A stretch of 64,000 bases of DNA from an uncultured Kordia sp. (GTDB lineage: Bacteria > Bacteroidota > Bacteroidia > Flavobacteriales > Flavobacteriaceae). A program made the translations under genes and the position numbers. The notes beneath the pieces were generated by a model. That model saw only the letters and a list, made by a program, of their open reading frames with translations, made no database searches and was not told the DNA's origin. This document shows, piece after piece, positions 43,178 through 53,277 of the stretch; position 1 is the stretch's first letter, and each line of letters opens with the position of its first letter. The stretch is from positions 62,001 to 126,000 of the forward strand of contig NZ_CANLEA010000002.1 in the NCBI RefSeq assembly GCF_947489565.1. The letters run 5' to 3'.

Positions 43178-44872
43178 TTAATCATTAAATTCCTTTAACT
43201 TTTTTATATAATGATTTTTCAGAAATTGTTTATCAATATTATCAATATTATCAACTTCTTTAATCTTTTCAATTAATCGTGCCCCTCGTTTTTTAGCAGC
43301 AAATTCTGTTATGTGTAATTTTTCTCCGATCTGTTTATTTGTAAATCTTTGTGCTCTTAACATCCAATATTCAATAAAAAGATCATTAATTCCATACTGT
43401 TTTTTTAATTTTTGATGATGTTTAGCTATGTCCTCTTGATTTGAAGTTGCTCCTTTTTGGATTTGTTCAAATAATTTACTATCACTTTTTTGTAACTGTG
43501 ATTCTGTTTCTTTGAGTTTTTTGCCTTGTTTTCTTTTTCTGTAAACAAGAAAAGCTAACACTATCAACAAACCTGCACTACCTACAAATAATATATTGCG
43601 ATAGTTTTTTTCTTCTTTATTAATTGCTTTGAGTTTATTATTTTCTTCTGCTATTTTGTCATAGTTATATTTATGAGCTGCTATTTTTCCATTGTAATCT
43701 TGCTCAAACTCATCAAGCTTCTTTCTTATAGCTATATGGCGTTTCGATACTGTTTTGATCATATTATCTGGATATACATCAATTAATAACTCCAATGACT
43801 CTAAATGATGACGATACAGATTTTTTTGCTCTGCCAGGCTATCTGCTTTCTCAGCATACATCCGCGCATTTTTTAAATCATTTTTTGCTTTGTAGTATTC
43901 AGCGAGATGTATATAAACCACTAGCATCCCTTCATCTCGTTGTAATTCAGTATGAATATCAAGTGCACGCATAAAAGCAGGCAATACATCTGGTTTTGGG
44001 TTTTCTCTGAAATATGCTTTTGCTTTGTTATCAATGAGCGTTGCTTTAAGCCAACGCTTTTTTGGTTGTGATAATAATGAATCATAGGCTAATGCTTCAT
44101 CAAAATACTCATGCGCTAGTTTAAAATCACCTGTATTAGAATAGACAATACCAATATTATTTAGCGTTTGTAGATAATAGAATGTATTGTCGAGATTTTT
44201 GCGTAGATCGTATGCTTTTAAATTATATTTCAATGCTTCTTTCCAGTTCTTCTGATGCTTATAAATCAACCCAATATTATTATAAATGGAAGCAATTCTT
44301 CTTTTTTGGTTTGTACCTTCAAAAAATTTAAGTGCGTCAATCGATGTTATTAAAGCAGCACCATCAACACCAATCTTTTTCTGGCTGATAGCAATATTTA
44401 AAAGTGCTTTCCCTGCACCAAGTGAATCACCTATACGCGCAAATACTTCTGAACTTTTTGCAAAGTAATAATAGGTACTATCAGGATGCGTTTTATCGAT
44501 ATAATGATAATAACCACCATAATAAAGTGATCGTGCCCATGCTAAAGAGTCTCCATATTGTTCAGCAATCTGAATATGTTCGGTAATATATTTTCGCATT
44601 TTTTCTTTGTCACCAATCTTATAGCTATATCTAACACAATTTTTCAATACCTTGTTTTTCAACGAATCATGTTGTACAGAATCTAATAGTATGTACGCGT
44701 CCTTACTGAATACATATTTTAGCGAATCTGAAATGGTAGTATCGTTGATTTTCTTGAGAAAGGTTTTAATACGTTCTTCATTACTAACGTATTGTTTTTG
44801 ATCACTTTGAGCAATTCCAAGACTAGTAAGGGTAAGAATAACGATAATAATAGCAATACGATAATTATTCAT
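43178..44872 (-). CDS. TPR-containing membrane regulator with C-terminal HTH
   Basis: 564 residues: signal peptide or membrane helix (IAIIIVILTLTSLGIAQS), about six tetratricopeptide repeats (about 90-350, e.g. RRIASIYNNIGLIYKHQKNW and YLQTLNNIGIVYSNTGDF), one transmembrane helix (NILFVGSAGLLIVLAFLVY, near 427-445), a coiled coil, and a C-terminal helix-turn-helix with RAQRFTNKQIGEKLHITEFA. Periplasmic sensing would be passed directly to a DNA-binding tail. Same layout as the protein at 13668 but not closely similar in sequence. It is immediately upstream of the left RHS gene on the same strand, so it may control it. Confidence 0.85.
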   Translation of the reverse strand: MNNYRIAIIIVILTLTSLGIAQSDQKQYVSNEERIKTFLKKINDTTISDSLKYVFSKDAYILLDSVQHDSLKNKVLKNCVRYSYKIGDKEKMRKYITEHIQIAEQYGDSLAWARSLYYGGYYHYIDKTHPDSTYYYFAKSSEVFARIGDSLGAGKALLNIAISQKKIGVDGAALITSIDALKFFEGTNQKRRIASIYNNIGLIYKHQKNWKEALKYNLKAYDLRKNLDNTFYYLQTLNNIGIVYSNTGDFKLAHEYFDEALAYDSLLSQPKKRWLKATLIDNKAKAYFRENPKPDVLPAFMRALDIHTELQRDEGMLVVYIHLAEYYKAKNDLKNARMYAEKADSLAEQKNLYRHHLESLELLIDVYPDNMIKTVSKRHIAIRKKLDEFEQDYNGKIAAHKYNYDKIAEENNKLKAINKEEKNYRNILFVGSAGLLIVLAFLVYRKRKQGKKLKETESQLQKSDSKLFEQIQKGATSNQEDIAKHHQKLKKQYGINDLFIEYWMLRAQRFTNKQIGEKLHITEFAAKKRGARLIEKIKEVDNIDNIDKQFLKNHYIKKLKEFND

Positions 44873-44932
44873 AATTATAAAGAAAATTATTTCATCTAAT
44901 ATAAATAAATATTGTAATTTTAATACTAATAC

Positions 44933-44964
44933 AAGAACAAATCCCTAGTAAAGGATTTGTTCTT
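44933..44964 (-). terminator. Hairpin terminator after the small lipoprotein gene
   Basis: AAGAACAAATCC, an 8-nt loop, then GGATTTGTTCTT: a perfect 12-bp stem, 8 bp beyond the lipoprotein stop on the minus strand. The T-run after it is weak (TTGTATTAG), stronger on the plus strand (TTTT). Confidence 0.6.
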
Positions 44965-44971
44965 TTGAAAA

Positions 44972-45130
44972 CTATTGAAAGTCATCCTCATCTGGTTTAG
45001 CTGGATCATCAGCTTCTCCATCAGTTGATTGTTCAACAGGAACCTCCAAATGATCATCATCTGTAGTACAAGAAGTTTGTAAAGCTATTGTGAAACACAA
45101 TAGAAAAAGTAATTTAATTTTTTTAATCAT
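44972..45130 (-). CDS. Small lipoprotein with acidic tail
   Basis: 52 residues from MIKKIKLLFLLCFTIALQTS-Cys, a complete lipoprotein signal with lipobox LQTSC, followed by TTDDD and a short Asp/Glu/Pro-rich mature peptide ending DEDDFQ. The upstream in-frame ATG at 45205 would add 25 residues before the signal and is unlikely. No domain. It is divergent from the kinase genes. Such tiny acidic lipoproteins are common in Bacteroidota and have no assigned role. Confidence 0.6.
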   Translation of the reverse strand: MIKKIKLLFLLCFTIALQTSCTTDDDHLEVPVEQSTDGEADDPAKPDEDDFQ

Positions 45131-45359
45131 GACATTTACATTTAAAAATGTCCTGATCCGGATTTGGCTCGCCACCAACGGACTAAAAGACGAGTCTTTG
45201 TGCACAAAGTTGTATTTACATTGAATACTATGATGTGAAAGTATTTAAATCTAATAGCTTAGAATAACTAGAATGAAAATGTTCCTTATTAAAAGGAAAA
45301 TCGCGTGGAAACAAATGAAAATATTATTGTGCCTATTCACTAACTTCAATTTACAGCCT

Positions 45360-47342
45360 ATGAGACAGTTATATATTTCCTTAATTTTTTCTTTTTTCTC
45401 TCTTTTTCTTTTTGGACAAAGCAATAACATTAAAATATCTCCTTCTCAGATAATAGATAAAGATGTAATTCAAAATCAGTTATTGGAATTTAAATCTAAA
45501 ACAGACTCTATACTTCTTATTGAAGATAAAAATGCAAATGCCTATAGAATTTCTGCATTTATTGATATTATTCAATTTCAATTTCCAATGGTAAAAAAGA
45601 AAATAAAGAAGGCTATATACTTAGATTCAATTACTAACAATGAAATTGGGTTAGCTGAAGATTATGATATTCTCGCAAGATACTACAAGGACTTAGGGAA
45701 AAATGACAGCGCATATATTTTTTGTAAAAAAGCACTATCATTACCTAAAAATAAAAATCCGAAACAAGCAGGTAGGCATTTAAAGAACCTGATGGCAATT
45801 TATAGTAATCGTGGGCAAAAAGATTCAGCCATGATTGTAATTAAAGATGCTATAGAATTTAGCTTACAAGCTCATGATTCATTAAATCTATTAATATTAA
45901 AAGCTGAGGAAAAAAATTTATTAACAAGAGGCACGCATGATTTAAAGACTGCATTTGATATATATTATTATGGGGAAAAGATAAATAACAATTTTGTAAA
46001 AGCTTTAGCCTATGGAAATATTGGAAAATATTATCAAAAAAAGAAAGACTCTATAGGTTTTAGTGTAAAATATCTCGACTCTGCCATTGTATTTTTCAAA
46101 AAATCAAAGAACTTTTATTTTCTAAACATAACATACCCTTCAAGAGCTTATGTAGCATCTAGAGATAGTTTAAGTAAAAAGAAACCGATAGACTATTATA
46201 AATTACAATATGATATGGTAAAAAATACAGAACATATCTATAAAGAAATGACAATGATTAACCTTGCAACAAAATATTATAAAATTGGAAGAGTTGATGA
46301 ATCAATAGCCATTTACAAATCAATTATAGAGCTATCAAAGAAAAAAGAAATCCAAAAAATACTAATTGCAATAAGTCATCAAAACTTATCTTCAATTTAT
46401 GAATACCAAAAAAATTATAAAGAAGCTTTGATTGAATATAAAGAACTTTATAAGAATGAAATGGAAGCATATTCAACAAAAGTTACTGATCAAGCAAATA
46501 AATATAAAATAGAATTTGAAACAGAAAAAAAGGAAAAAGAAAATCTCCAACTAAAAAATGACAATATTGAGCAAGAGTTATTAACACAAAAAGCAACTAC
46601 ACGAAATTGGATATTATTATTAGGTCTACTCATACTTAGTATCTCAGCTTTTTTCATTTGGAAGCGTTACAAGTCAGAAGCAAAAGCTAAAAAAACGATC
46701 AGTCAGCAAAAAAATGAAATTGAAAAGCAAAAGAACCTCGTTGAAACACTACAAAAAGAGCTACACCATAGAATGAAAAACAACCTTTCGTTTATAGACT
46801 TATTCATTAATCTTGCAAAAGGACGTTTCTCTAATAACAAGTATCAAACCAAGCTCAATGAGCTACAGAATAGAATGCGTAGTATGTTTGAAATACATAA
46901 ACAGCTTTTTAAAAAAGAGGATATTACATCAGTGCTGGCAAAAAAATATATAGATACATTGGTAGAAAATGTATGTGAAGCTTACAACAAGAATAATATC
47001 ATTATAACAAATGATACTCATGAAAATGAAACATTATTATCAAGCACCTCATTTCCTGTAGGATTGATTATTAATGAATTTGTAACCAATACTTTTAAAT
47101 ATGCTTTTAATGATAATGAAAACGGAACTATAAATATCAATTTAACATCTGATAGTAGTAATTATCATTTAACATTACATGATAATGGAAAGGGATTACC
47201 GCAAGATTTTGATATTAAAGACCTAGATTCATTTGGTATGGAAATAATACAGCTATTAACAAAGGAATATGGAGGTAAACTCACCCTCAATGGAGCTGGT
47301 GGAGTTTCTATGGATATATATTTACCTAAAATTGCTGCTTAA
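45360..47342 (+). CDS. TPR sensor histidine kinase (HisKA_2/HATPase), copy 1
   Basis: 660 residues from the ATG at 45360, which begins a proper signal peptide (MRQLYISLIFSFFSLFLFGQ); an ATG at 45273 adds 29 non-signal residues. TPR-like helices fill about 60-370, then a coiled coil, one transmembrane helix (WILLLGLLILSISAFFIW, about 418-435), a HisKA_2 dimerisation domain with ELHHRMKNNL (phospho-acceptor His469/470) and a HATPase domain with NEFVTNTFKYAF and DNGKGLP. Ends 54 bp before a close paralogue; the LytTR response regulator after that is the likely target. Confidence 0.9.
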   Translation: MRQLYISLIFSFFSLFLFGQSNNIKISPSQIIDKDVIQNQLLEFKSKTDSILLIEDKNANAYRISAFIDIIQFQFPMVKKKIKKAIYLDSITNNEIGLAEDYDILARYYKDLGKNDSAYIFCKKALSLPKNKNPKQAGRHLKNLMAIYSNRGQKDSAMIVIKDAIEFSLQAHDSLNLLILKAEEKNLLTRGTHDLKTAFDIYYYGEKINNNFVKALAYGNIGKYYQKKKDSIGFSVKYLDSAIVFFKKSKNFYFLNITYPSRAYVASRDSLSKKKPIDYYKLQYDMVKNTEHIYKEMTMINLATKYYKIGRVDESIAIYKSIIELSKKKEIQKILIAISHQNLSSIYEYQKNYKEALIEYKELYKNEMEAYSTKVTDQANKYKIEFETEKKEKENLQLKNDNIEQELLTQKATTRNWILLLGLLILSISAFFIWKRYKSEAKAKKTISQQKNEIEKQKNLVETLQKELHHRMKNNLSFIDLFINLAKGRFSNNKYQTKLNELQNRMRSMFEIHKQLFKKEDITSVLAKKYIDTLVENVCEAYNKNNIIITNDTHENETLLSSTSFPVGLIINEFVTNTFKYAFNDNENGTININLTSDSSNYHLTLHDNGKGLPQDFDIKDLDSFGMEIIQLLTKEYGGKLTLNGAGGVSMDIYLPKIAA

Positions 47343-47396
47343 TCTAATGGAAACATATTTACAAAGCTATATTATTAATAACTTATTCTTTAGAGT

Positions 47397-49454
47397 ATGA
47401 AACAGGTTTATCTTTTTATAATTTTGACTTTCTTTTCTACTTCACTTTTTGGTCAGCAAAATAATATAGACAGTTTATTATTAGTTTACAAAGAGCATAA
47501 AATTGATAGTTTAAGAATTAACACCTTAAATAGAATATGCCGTTACTACTATCAGATAAATCCAGAAGAAGGACTTGTATATGCAGATACATTATCAGCT
47601 CTCGCATTAAAGAATAATAAAAAAGAGTTGATTAGTTTTAATCATAATTACAAAGGTTCAATCCTAATTAGAAAAGGAGAGCTTCAAAAAGGAATAATTG
47701 AATTTAAAAATGGAGTCAAATTAATCGATAGTGTTGGTGAAGAAAAAGATAAATACAAATTCTATTCCAATATTGCTAGTGCTTACAGGTATACTAGAGA
47801 TTTTGAGCAAGCAACTTTATACTACAATAAAGCTATTGATATTGTTAATCGTTATGACATGAAAGACCGTCTAATTGCAATTTATAATAATCTTGGAGCA
47901 ATGGCACAATCACAGGAAAATTATAATATTGCTGTAGATTATTTCATGAAATCTTTAGAAAATAGAGAGTTTAATAAGAATCCTAGAAAATTAGCTATTA
48001 CATTAGTTAATTTAGGTACGATACATCATATTCTTGAGCAACCAGAAAAAGTTCTTAGCTATTCATACGAAGCTTTGAAAATTTCTGAAGAAGATAATTA
48101 TCTTACTGGTATTGCAGATAGCAAGAGAAATATTGGAAAATCTTTTATTTGGCAAAATAAAAATATAAATGATGCCATTTCTTATCTCAAAGAAGCAGCT
48201 GAAATTTATTTACAGTTGAATGACAATGTTTTTCTGATTGAAGCATATTCTTCTTTAGGAGATGCTTTAGAATTAATCAATGATTTAGATAATTCAATCA
48301 ACTACCACACTAAAGCTCTAGAGTTATCTCAAGATATTAAAATGCAGGATAATATACTTGGAATACGAGCAGCTTTAGCTAGAGCTTTAATTAAAAATGG
48401 AGATATAAAAAAAGCTGAGGTCGAATTAAAAATAGTTTTGAAAGACACAACTAATAGTAATCTTCTTCAAGATCATTTACTCATTGCTTACAAAGCATAT
48501 TCCGACCTTAACAGCCAACGAGGTAATTATAAAGACGCACTTCATTACCATAAACTTTATAAAGAGGTAAATGATAAAAAGTTATCTATTGAAAAGACAA
48601 AGGATGTAAATGAACTTGAAACTAAATATGAAACTGAAAAAACAGAAAAAGAGAACCTCCAATTAAAAAATGACAATATTGAGCAAGAACTACTAACGCA
48701 AAAAGCAAATACACGAAATTGGGTTTTACTATTTAGTTTACTTATTCTAAGTACATCTGCCTTTTTCATCTGGAGACGCTATAAATCAGAAGCTAAAGCT
48801 AAGAAAACCATCAGCAAGCAAAAAAATCAAATTGAAAAGCAAAAGAACATTGTTGAAGCACTACAAAAAGAACTACACCATAGAATGAAAAACAACCTTT
48901 CGTTCATAGACTTATTCATTAATCTTGCAAAAGAACGTTTTTCGGATAATATCTACCGAACCAAACTAAATGAATTACAGAATAGAATGCGTAGTATGTT
49001 TGAGATACACAAACAATTATTTAAAAAAGAAGATATTACATCAGTAAAAGCAAAAAGATATATTGATACTTTAGTGCAAAATGTGCAGGAAGTATACAAC
49101 AAAAAAAATATTACCATTACGAATGATACTCATGATAATGTAAATTTATTATCCAGCACATCGTTTCCTGTTGGTCTCATTGTCAATGAATTTGTAACCA
49201 ATACCTATAAATATGCTTTTAGTGATGATGAAGATGGAATTATAAATATTAGCTTAACCTCTGACGACGTTAACTACCATTTGACTTTACAAGACAATGG
49301 AAAAGGCTTACCTCAGGATTTCAACATTGAAGATTTAGATTCCTTCGGTATGGAAATAATACAATTACTGACAAAAGAATATGATGGAGAATTCACCTTA
49401 AACGGAAAAGGTGGAGTTACTATGAACATACAATTACCTAAAACTGCTGCATAA
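47397..49454 (+). CDS. TPR sensor histidine kinase (HisKA_2/HATPase), copy 2
   Basis: 685 residues: signal peptide (YLFIILTFFSTSLFGQ), clear TPR repeats (about 85-370, e.g. IAIYNNLGAMAQSQENYNIA), coiled coil with EKENLQLKNDNIEQELLTQK, one transmembrane helix, HisKA_2 with ELHHRMKNNLSFIDLF (His494/495) and HATPase. From the coiled coil onward it is nearly identical to copy 1, while the sensor half differs strongly. The stop codon overlaps the start of the LytTR regulator gene by one base, so the pair is translationally coupled. Confidence 0.92.
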   Translation: MKQVYLFIILTFFSTSLFGQQNNIDSLLLVYKEHKIDSLRINTLNRICRYYYQINPEEGLVYADTLSALALKNNKKELISFNHNYKGSILIRKGELQKGIIEFKNGVKLIDSVGEEKDKYKFYSNIASAYRYTRDFEQATLYYNKAIDIVNRYDMKDRLIAIYNNLGAMAQSQENYNIAVDYFMKSLENREFNKNPRKLAITLVNLGTIHHILEQPEKVLSYSYEALKISEEDNYLTGIADSKRNIGKSFIWQNKNINDAISYLKEAAEIYLQLNDNVFLIEAYSSLGDALELINDLDNSINYHTKALELSQDIKMQDNILGIRAALARALIKNGDIKKAEVELKIVLKDTTNSNLLQDHLLIAYKAYSDLNSQRGNYKDALHYHKLYKEVNDKKLSIEKTKDVNELETKYETEKTEKENLQLKNDNIEQELLTQKANTRNWVLLFSLLILSTSAFFIWRRYKSEAKAKKTISKQKNQIEKQKNIVEALQKELHHRMKNNLSFIDLFINLAKERFSDNIYRTKLNELQNRMRSMFEIHKQLFKKEDITSVKAKRYIDTLVQNVQEVYNKKNITITNDTHDNVNLLSSTSFPVGLIVNEFVTNTYKYAFSDDEDGIINISLTSDDVNYHLTLQDNGKGLPQDFNIEDLDSFGMEIIQLLTKEYDGEFTLNGKGGVTMNIQLPKTAA

Positions 49455-50356
49455 TGAAATCCAAAGCTCGTATACTTGTTGTAGAAGATAAGTCACTTAT
49501 ATACAAAAGACTTAAAAAAGTACTTAAAGAAAATTACTATTCTGTAGATTCTTATACTCCAAGTGTTAAAGATGCAATTGATAATATAGATCAAAAACGA
49601 CCAGACCTTGTATTACTTGATATTGATTTACAAGGTAATCATAATGGTATTTATCTTGGTAATTTGCTACAAAAGGAATATTCCATTCCTTTTATTTATG
49701 TTACAGATTTTGATGACGATCAAACATTTTATGAAAGTCTTAAAACTAAACATGACGATTTTGTTTCTAAGAAAGATATCAATCTTGACGAAACAGAGCC
49801 TTTGGTTATTCAAACTAAGCCATATCTTGATGAAAAGAGACTTATTCGTTCTATTCAGACGGTATTAGAACGAAATAAAAACAAACAATTCAAATACATA
49901 CAGAAAAAATCTATCATAGGGTTTGTAGATTATGTTAGTGAAACCAAGAACCTTCCTAAAGACCAATCACAGCAAAAAACTGTTGAACTAAAAGATATTA
50001 TACTTTTTACTCGAAACTCGACACAAATTAACGAAGCAGCATCAATTGGGAAAGATTACAAAGAATTTATCAAGCTTAAAGATAACTACATACGATTTTT
50101 CGATTGGCAGGGAACATCATTGTATCTACCGTGTAATCTAAAAAGCATACTACCTCATTTGCCAGACTATTTCGTTCAAATAAGTGACCACATGATCGTA
50201 AATATAAATCCTGATGGATTAGAAGGAACTATTAATGGTTCATTTTTTAAATTACGAGATGGAGAGAAATATAAAATTTCAGAAACCTATAAAACTGAAG
50301 TTAAAAAACGTATTTCTCAATTCTATATAACTAAGGATTCTATAAAAGATAAGTAG
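49454..50356 (+). CDS. LytTR-family response regulator
   Basis: 300 residues: receiver domain (1-130) with acidic pair ED near 11-12, phospho-acceptor Asp56 in LVLLDIDL and the conserved Lys-Pro in IQTKPYLDEK; C-terminal LytTR DNA-binding domain (about 190-295) with IKLKDNYIRFFDWQG, SILPHLPDYFVQISDHMIVN and LRDGEKYKIS. Partner of the two upstream histidine kinases. LytTR regulators bind pairs of direct repeats; a candidate lies at 53285-53316. Convergent with the small XRE gene. Confidence 0.92.
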   Translation: MKSKARILVVEDKSLIYKRLKKVLKENYYSVDSYTPSVKDAIDNIDQKRPDLVLLDIDLQGNHNGIYLGNLLQKEYSIPFIYVTDFDDDQTFYESLKTKHDDFVSKKDINLDETEPLVIQTKPYLDEKRLIRSIQTVLERNKNKQFKYIQKKSIIGFVDYVSETKNLPKDQSQQKTVELKDIILFTRNSTQINEAASIGKDYKEFIKLKDNYIRFFDWQGTSLYLPCNLKSILPHLPDYFVQISDHMIVNINPDGLEGTINGSFFKLRDGEKYKISETYKTEVKKRISQFYITKDSIKDK

Positions 50357-50376
50357 TTTTCAAAATATAATTGACA

Positions 50377-50616
50377 CTATTCAAATCCTTCTTTAAAAAA
50401 CTCTTCCAAAGAAATATCAAACGCTTTCAAAACTTTAAGTAGGGAAGAAAAGCGTAAATCTTGCCCTTGCTCATATCTACCATACTGAGCACGCGGTAAG
50501 TTGTGTTCAAATGCAAATTGTTCATAATTAGAAAAGCCTTTTTCAATACGTAGTTTACGTAGTTTTTCTCCAAGGTTTTTAAGTTGCTCCTCTGTGTATT
50601 TGTCTTTTTTAACCAT
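50377..50616 (-). CDS. Small XRE-family DNA-binding protein
   Basis: 79 residues from MVKKDKYTEEQLK; an in-frame ATG six codons earlier is possible. The HTH is EKLRKLRIEKGFSNYEQFAFEHNLPRAQYGRYEQG, a Cro/C1-type fold with the usual 'YERG'-like ending, followed by SLLKVLKAFDISLEEFF. Such single-domain proteins are typical of mobile elements. It is convergent with the LytTR regulator and divergent from the metalloprotease gene at 50768, which it may repress. Confidence 0.88.
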   Translation of the reverse strand: MVKKDKYTEEQLKNLGEKLRKLRIEKGFSNYEQFAFEHNLPRAQYGRYEQGQDLRFSSLLKVLKAFDISLEEFFKEGFE

Positions 50617-50698
50617 GAAACAAATTAATTCCAATTCACATTAATTTGTTACCATTTATAAATTCATACTTATAAGTAGTATTTTTAAAAATAAAAAC

Positions 50699-50706
50699 TA
50701 TATTTG
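50699..50706 (+). promoter_or_regulatory. -7 promoter element upstream of the metzincin gene
   Basis: TATATTTG matches the Bacteroidota -7 consensus TAnnTTTG exactly, 61 bp upstream of the ATG at 50768. No good -33 TTTG is seen at the right distance, so the call is tentative. Confidence 0.35.
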
Positions 50707-50767
50707 AACTATAAATGACTCATTACTAACGCTTCCTTCAAATAAAGAAGCACCAAAACTTTAAAAA

Positions 50768-52957
50768 ATGAAAAAAACGATACTTAGTCTGTGCTTTTTT
50801 GTCTGTTCAATATTCGTTCAGGCACAGCAAAAACCATTAGTTCTTATGGAGATGATCTCTACAAAGGTTGAACAAAACAAACTCTCTAAGCATTTTTCGA
50901 ATTACACATTACTTACGACAAATCAACAGTACAGTCATAGTGAAAATAGCCATATTATTATACAGCTATCAAATAATCAAACTATTGAATTGGATTTCGG
51001 AAACTCACAACAAGAAACAAATACCTTTCCTGTATATATCGATGGTATGGCTAGAGAATCTATGGATGGGGATAATACTGTAAAATCATTTCAGAAGGAG
51101 ATTGGTAATGGATATATACAAGGATTAGTAAATGATAATAAGCTGTACTCTTTAAGTTATAAAAATAATATAAGTACATATTACATAGAACGATTACAAA
51201 AGTTCATTCCTAACAGCAATGAAAATCTCTACGTTCTGTATGCTGATGGTGATTCTGTTATAAAAGATAACACCTGTTCTGTATCAAGTACAGAAGAATA
51301 TACCAAGCAATTACAATCACGAATACATTCGTATTTAGAAAATCAAGAAATGGCAAACGAATGTATTAATATTAAGCTTGCCATTGCCTGTCCATCAAAT
51401 ATGTTTACTCATTATGGCTCTACTCCTAATGTAGAAAGTGAAATAACAACGATCATAAATAATATTACATCTAATTTTGATACTGATTTTAATAAGCGAA
51501 TTGATTTTGAAATTACAAGTATTAATGTAGCTACTTCATCATCATCGGGCTTAGATACTGATTTAGGAACACTTACTGACTACATTGATATTTTAAATAC
51601 CTTTAAAGATTGGTCAAATAACGGGAACCTTACAGCACAAGATTATGATATAGGAATATTATTTACACGTACTGATTTTGATGGAACAACAGTTGGCGGT
51701 GCATTTACTGATGCCTTATGCTCAAATCCACAAAATAGATATATCGTAATACAAGATGTTTATTCTGGAGGGCTTACGAAAAATCAAGTAAGCCATGAGA
51801 TTGGTCATAGTTTTGGATCTCCACATACTTCAAGCGGTATTATGACTCCATCTGTAAGTACTTCTACTTCATGGGATGCAAGCTCAATTGCAATCATTAA
51901 TGCAAAAGAGCAAGCAAGTGATTGTAATTTTGGCACTAATGCAATTGAAGGAACACCTAACGCCCATTTTGTTTTGGCAGAAAAAGCGTGTAAGGATGAA
52001 ATAATTATCTTAAATGGTGCTGAATCACGTAATACGACAATGTGGAACTGGTCATTTTCTGAAGGAGCACCACAATCTGGACAAGAAGTAACCACTTCTT
52101 TCAATACAATAGGGGATAAAGATATATCATTAATAGTTCAGAATAGTTATACAGCGTGTAATAATACGTCAACAATCAATACCCAATCAATTGAAGTTGT
52201 AGATTTAGTTCCGCCACAGGAAGCTTCATGTACTACCAACTATGATTCAAATCAAGGAATGAATAATGAATTACAAGCAGGAATTGTTAATGTAAGTTTT
52301 GGCTCCATTGATAATGATAGTGAAGATGTATTTGTGAATAAGCTTGTGCTTGAAAATCATACTTGCTCGAATACTACTATTGAAGATGAAAATTCTACCG
52401 TAACGTTATCTGTAACAAAAGGAACATCTAACTTTAATATTTTCACTAAAGCATGGCTTGATTATAATAATGACGGAAATTTTACCGTTGACGAATTAAT
52501 ACTTGATAGCGATAGTAGTGATCTGACCGTTTCCGAAAACATTGTATTAACTAATGCAAACACCACCCTTGGGACGCTCCTTCGATTACGCGTTATTACT
52601 GACTTAAATTCAATAAGTAATGCTTGTGTCAAACCCACCTTTGGACAAGTTGAAGATTATGGCGTTATTATTCAAGACCCATTGAGTGTAGATGAGTTTG
52701 GTATAGCTGATGACATACATCTTACCGAAAACCCATTTAGTGAACAAGCAACTATTTTTATTCCAACAAATACCCAATTTGAAAGTGTAACAATACGTTT
52801 GTACGATAATTTAGGTAAATGGCATGAAACACAAATATTTCTTCCGAACAGTAATCATTACACAATTCAAACTAAAGGATTAAGTAGTGGAATATATTAC
52901 ATAGCTATTGAAACTAATGGAAAAGTGAATAAGGTCATTAAAGGAATTAAAGAATAA
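50768..52957 (+). CDS. Secreted metzincin-type metalloprotease with GEVED and T9SS domains
   Basis: 729 residues. Signal peptide (1-19); propeptide-like region (20-190); reprolysin/M12-like catalytic domain (about 195-385) with the metzincin zinc motif HEIGHSFGSPH at 343-353 and the Met-turn SSGIMTPS a few residues later; a PKD-like segment (EIIILNGAESRNTTMWNWSF region); a GEVED domain (about 560-650: WLDYNNDGNF, GQVEDYGV); and a type A T9SS sorting domain (last ~75 residues, LTENPFSEQATIFIP ... LSSGIYYIAI). Exported over the outer membrane; proteolysis of extracellular proteins likely. Monocistronic, followed by a strong hairpin. Confidence 0.92.
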   Translation: MKKTILSLCFFVCSIFVQAQQKPLVLMEMISTKVEQNKLSKHFSNYTLLTTNQQYSHSENSHIIIQLSNNQTIELDFGNSQQETNTFPVYIDGMARESMDGDNTVKSFQKEIGNGYIQGLVNDNKLYSLSYKNNISTYYIERLQKFIPNSNENLYVLYADGDSVIKDNTCSVSSTEEYTKQLQSRIHSYLENQEMANECINIKLAIACPSNMFTHYGSTPNVESEITTIINNITSNFDTDFNKRIDFEITSINVATSSSSGLDTDLGTLTDYIDILNTFKDWSNNGNLTAQDYDIGILFTRTDFDGTTVGGAFTDALCSNPQNRYIVIQDVYSGGLTKNQVSHEIGHSFGSPHTSSGIMTPSVSTSTSWDASSIAIINAKEQASDCNFGTNAIEGTPNAHFVLAEKACKDEIIILNGAESRNTTMWNWSFSEGAPQSGQEVTTSFNTIGDKDISLIVQNSYTACNNTSTINTQSIEVVDLVPPQEASCTTNYDSNQGMNNELQAGIVNVSFGSIDNDSEDVFVNKLVLENHTCSNTTIEDENSTVTLSVTKGTSNFNIFTKAWLDYNNDGNFTVDELILDSDSSDLTVSENIVLTNANTTLGTLLRLRVITDLNSISNACVKPTFGQVEDYGVIIQDPLSVDEFGIADDIHLTENPFSEQATIFIPTNTQFESVTIRLYDNLGKWHETQIFLPNSNHYTIQTKGLSSGIYYIAIETNGKVNKVIKGIKE

Positions 52958-52993
52958 TTCCACGCTTCTGTAAAACTGTACAATAATGATTCC

Positions 52994-53039
52994 CCCAACA
53001 TTCTTAGCTGACTTATAAAAGTCAGTTTTGAGTGTTGGG
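52994..53039 (+). terminator. Long hairpin terminator after the metzincin gene
   Basis: Inner stem CTGACTT-ATAA-AAGTCAG (53008-53025) followed by TTTT, nested within outer arms CCCAACA/TGTTGGG. It starts 37 bp after the stop. Strong rho-independent terminator shape. Confidence 0.75.
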
Positions 53040-53277
53040 TAATTTCTTAAACTCATTTAAAGATATCGTTTATAATATAAATTGCTTTATATACTCAATT
53101 CTAATTGCATATTAGTTTCGGAGTTTACTTCTTTGCATTCAATAAAACTACTGCAACTACAAATTCATAATTAAATATTGACCATCAAAATAAGTCATTT
53201 TTTAGATGTTTGCAGAAGATAAGCGTGAGTCTAAAAAATACTGTTAACATTTTATTAATAAGAAAAAACACTAAAAA

